Assembly (NCBI RefSeq): GCF_020889625.1
Contig: NZ_CP086380.1
Span: 1,952,001-2,016,000 of the forward strand
Origin: Deinococcus radiophilus
GTDB taxonomy: Bacteria; Deinococcota; Deinococci; Deinococcales; Deinococcaceae
Reading direction: 5' to 3'
Length of the DNA: 64,000 bases
In this document: positions 62,471 through 64,000 of the stretch, piece after piece
How positions within the stretch are numbered: the first letter of the stretch is position 1
How the letters are laid out: each line of letters starts with the position of its first letter
Translations under genes and position numbers: made by a program
Notes under the pieces: model-generated
Seen by the model: only the letters and a program-made list of their open reading frames with translations
Database searches by the model: none
Told to the model about the DNA's origin: nothing

Positions 62471-63325
62471 GTGACTGCCGTTTCTCCACTCCCGCCCTCT
62501 TACCGCGCAGGCTGGATTCACTACACCAACGTCGCCCCGATCCTTGATCCGCTGGTGCTGCCGCCCAGCGTGACGGCGATCACGGGCGTACCGACCCGGA
62601 TGAACGGCGCACTGCTGCGCGGCGAGGTAGACATCGCCAACATCAGCGTGGCTGAATTTATCCGTCATGCCGACCGCTTGGCGGCCTTGCCCGATTTCAG
62701 CGTCAGCGTGCTGGGGCAGGTGTATTCGGTCAACCTGTTTCATACCCGGCCTCTGCCGCAGCTGCGGCGCATCGCCCTGACCTCCCAAAGCGCGGCCAGC
62801 GTCGCGCTGCTGGAAGTGCTGCTGCGTGAACGCGGCCTCTCGCCCGAACTGACCCGCGCCGAGGGCGAGGCGCAGGCGTTGCTGGCTCAGGGCTTTGACG
62901 GGGTGCTCCGCATCGGGGACAGCGCCCTGCGTGAGTGGTATGGAGTGGCTGGGCCGCTCACGCCTGAAGTCAGCATGACCCGCTTGCCACATCAGCGCGG
63001 TGGGATCTGTGTCACCGATCTGTCCGAGGAATGGTATCGCTTGACCGGGCATCCGTTCGTGTTTGCTGTGTGGGCGTTCCAGAAGGACGCCCCGCCTCCG
63101 CCGGAGTTGCTGCAGGCCATGCGGGACGCCCGCCGTCAGGGCATCGGGCAGCTAGGCGACATCTCACAGCGGCATGCCCACAAGCTGAGCTTGCCTGAAC
63201 GGGTGGTGCAGCACTACCTCTGGAATTTCCGCTATCACTTAGAAGGCCCAGATCAGCGCGGTCTGAATGAATTTGCCGCTCGGATGCTGCCCGGGCACGC
63301 TCCGCTGGAGTTTTTGCCCTGGTAA
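62471..63325 (+). CDS. mqnA: Chorismate dehydratase MqnA
   Basis: Converts chorismate to 3-(1-carboxyvinyloxy)benzoate, the first step of the futalosine pathway. 284 residues, in the periplasmic-binding-protein-like fold: YRAGWIHYTNVAPILDPLV, GVPTRMNGALLRGEVDIANISVAEFIRHAD, IALTSQSAASVALLEVLL, and LRIGDSALREWYGV. GTG 62471 is chosen, with CATAGT six bases upstream; the frame open from 62357 lies within the kinase gene. With mqnE nearby this suggests menaquinone synthesis through futalosine. Confidence 0.9.
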   Translation: MTAVSPLPPSYRAGWIHYTNVAPILDPLVLPPSVTAITGVPTRMNGALLRGEVDIANISVAEFIRHADRLAALPDFSVSVLGQVYSVNLFHTRPLPQLRRIALTSQSAASVALLEVLLRERGLSPELTRAEGEAQALLAQGFDGVLRIGDSALREWYGVAGPLTPEVSMTRLPHQRGGICVTDLSEEWYRLTGHPFVFAVWAFQKDAPPPPELLQAMRDARRQGIGQLGDISQRHAHKLSLPERVVQHYLWNFRYHLEGPDQRGLNEFAARMLPGHAPLEFLPW

Positions 63326-63431
63326 GTTAGACGTACGTCCCCATGTGGTAAGCCAAAAGACAGATCCGAATCGTACCGATTGTGTGCTGAAGATGTACTA
63401 GGGCTTGGCTATGTATTAAGCTCTGAGCGAT

Positions 63432-64000
63432 ATGAACGACATTTTGTGGGGTATTGGGGGCATCTTGGGCCTGCTGGCACTGGCCTGGGCCTTTTCTGCC
63501 AATCGCAGCGCCATCAATTGGCGTACGGTGCTGGGCGCGCTGGCCATTCAGTTGCTGTTCGCATTTATGGTGCTGTTCTGGGAGCCGGGCCGCAGCGTAT
63601 TGCAAGCAGTGTCTGGGGGAGTACAGAGCGTCATCAACAACGCCTACGAAGGCATCAATTTCCTGTTTGGCAATCTGACCAACGGTGCCGCTATGGACAG
63701 TGTGGGCTTTATCTTTGCCTTCAACGTCTTGCCGATCATCATTTTCTTCAGCTCGCTGATTGCCGTGCTGTATTACTTGGGCGTCATGCAGTGGATTATC
63801 CGCTTGCTGGGTGGGGCGCTGACCAAGCTGCTGGGCACCAGTGAAGCCGAGAGCATGTCGGCCACCGCCAACATCTTTGTGGGACAGACGGAAGCACCAT
63901 TGGTCGTCAAACCTTTCCTGGCTGGAATGACCCGCTCGGAGCTGTTTGCGGTGATGGTGGGCGGTCTGGCCAGCGTGGCAGGGAGTACGCTGGCTGGTTA
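63432..64000 (+). CDS. NupC/CNT-type nucleoside transporter, 5' part
   Basis: Partial gene that runs off the window. 189 residues visible: several hydrophobic helices, then SVGFIFAFNVLPIIIFFSSLIAVLYYLGVMQWII and the concentrative-nucleoside-transporter hallmark SATANIFVGQTEAPLVVKPFL, which lines the substrate site. The protein is expected to continue for about 210 more residues. It probably imports nucleosides with sodium or protons. The 106-base gap after mqnA shows no gene. Confidence 0.9.
   Translation, partial: MNDILWGIGGILGLLALAWAFSANRSAINWRTVLGALAIQLLFAFMVLFWEPGRSVLQAVSGGVQSVINNAYEGINFLFGNLTNGAAMDSVGFIFAFNVLPIIIFFSSLIAVLYYLGVMQWIIRLLGGALTKLLGTSEAESMSATANIFVGQTEAPLVVKPFLAGMTRSELFAVMVGGLASVAGSTLAG

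Overview
The window reads as the origin region of a Deinococcus chromosome. The reasons are the protein flavour throughout (DnaA, DnaN, DprA, TrmB with a C-terminal extension, UspA), a fairly GC-rich base composition, a menaquinone route through futalosine (MqnE, MqnA), a branched-chain 2-oxoacid dehydrogenase, and many genes whose start codon lies 6-9 bases after a TANNNT -10 box, the layout of leaderless transcripts known from Deinococcus.

Layout. 1-4.1 kb: aldolase, two metallophosphoesterases, glycogen synthase. 4.2-7.5 kb: two tRNAs, dnaA, oriC with about a dozen DnaA boxes and a DnaA-trio-like unwinding element, and dnaN. 7.7-12.1 kb: enolase and pyruvate kinase, then tyrS with an attenuator-like leader. 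12.3-17.4 kb: a MOSC/Nudix/TrmK operon, agmatine deiminase, small unknowns. 16.4-20.8 kb: an osmoprotectant ABC importer. 20.9-21.9 kb: an IS630-type element that has cut the 3' end of a secreted-protein gene. 22.4-25.1 kb: three LptC/LptA-like envelope proteins. 25.4-31.3 kb: ldh-usp, parAB, rsmG, two parS-like palindromes and mnmG. 31.7-35.5 kb: E1alpha, E1beta and E2 of a 2-oxoacid dehydrogenase. 35.9-38.4 kb: a small secreted protein with a two-component system. 38.5-46.5 kb: dprA, trmB, an orphan PIN protein, murI, dnaG. 46.6-52.4 kb: a structured intergenic element, a PfpI protein and the glycine cleavage genes gcvT, gcvH, gcvP with an unrelated P-loop gene inside. 52.5-55.3 kb: an AT-rich restriction-modification island. 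55.5-64 kb: a lipoprotein, cupin, an HxlR regulator divergent from a nitroreductase, two membrane-protein genes broken by in-frame stops, mqnE, a kinase-fold protein, mqnA and the start of a nucleoside transporter.

Most notable points. dnaA and dnaG both seem to start at non-canonical codons (ATT and ATC) placed behind strong Shine-Dalgarno sequences, while the next canonical start in each frame lacks one and would clip the conserved N-terminus. The restriction-modification island combines a controller protein, an HNH nuclease and a Type I-like methyltransferase fused to a specificity domain, with a palindromic operator on the methyltransferase promoter. The 46.65-46.75 kb element folds into a multi-hairpin junction with a competing 3' hairpin. 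Removing the IS630 element in silico restores the original end of the interrupted gene.
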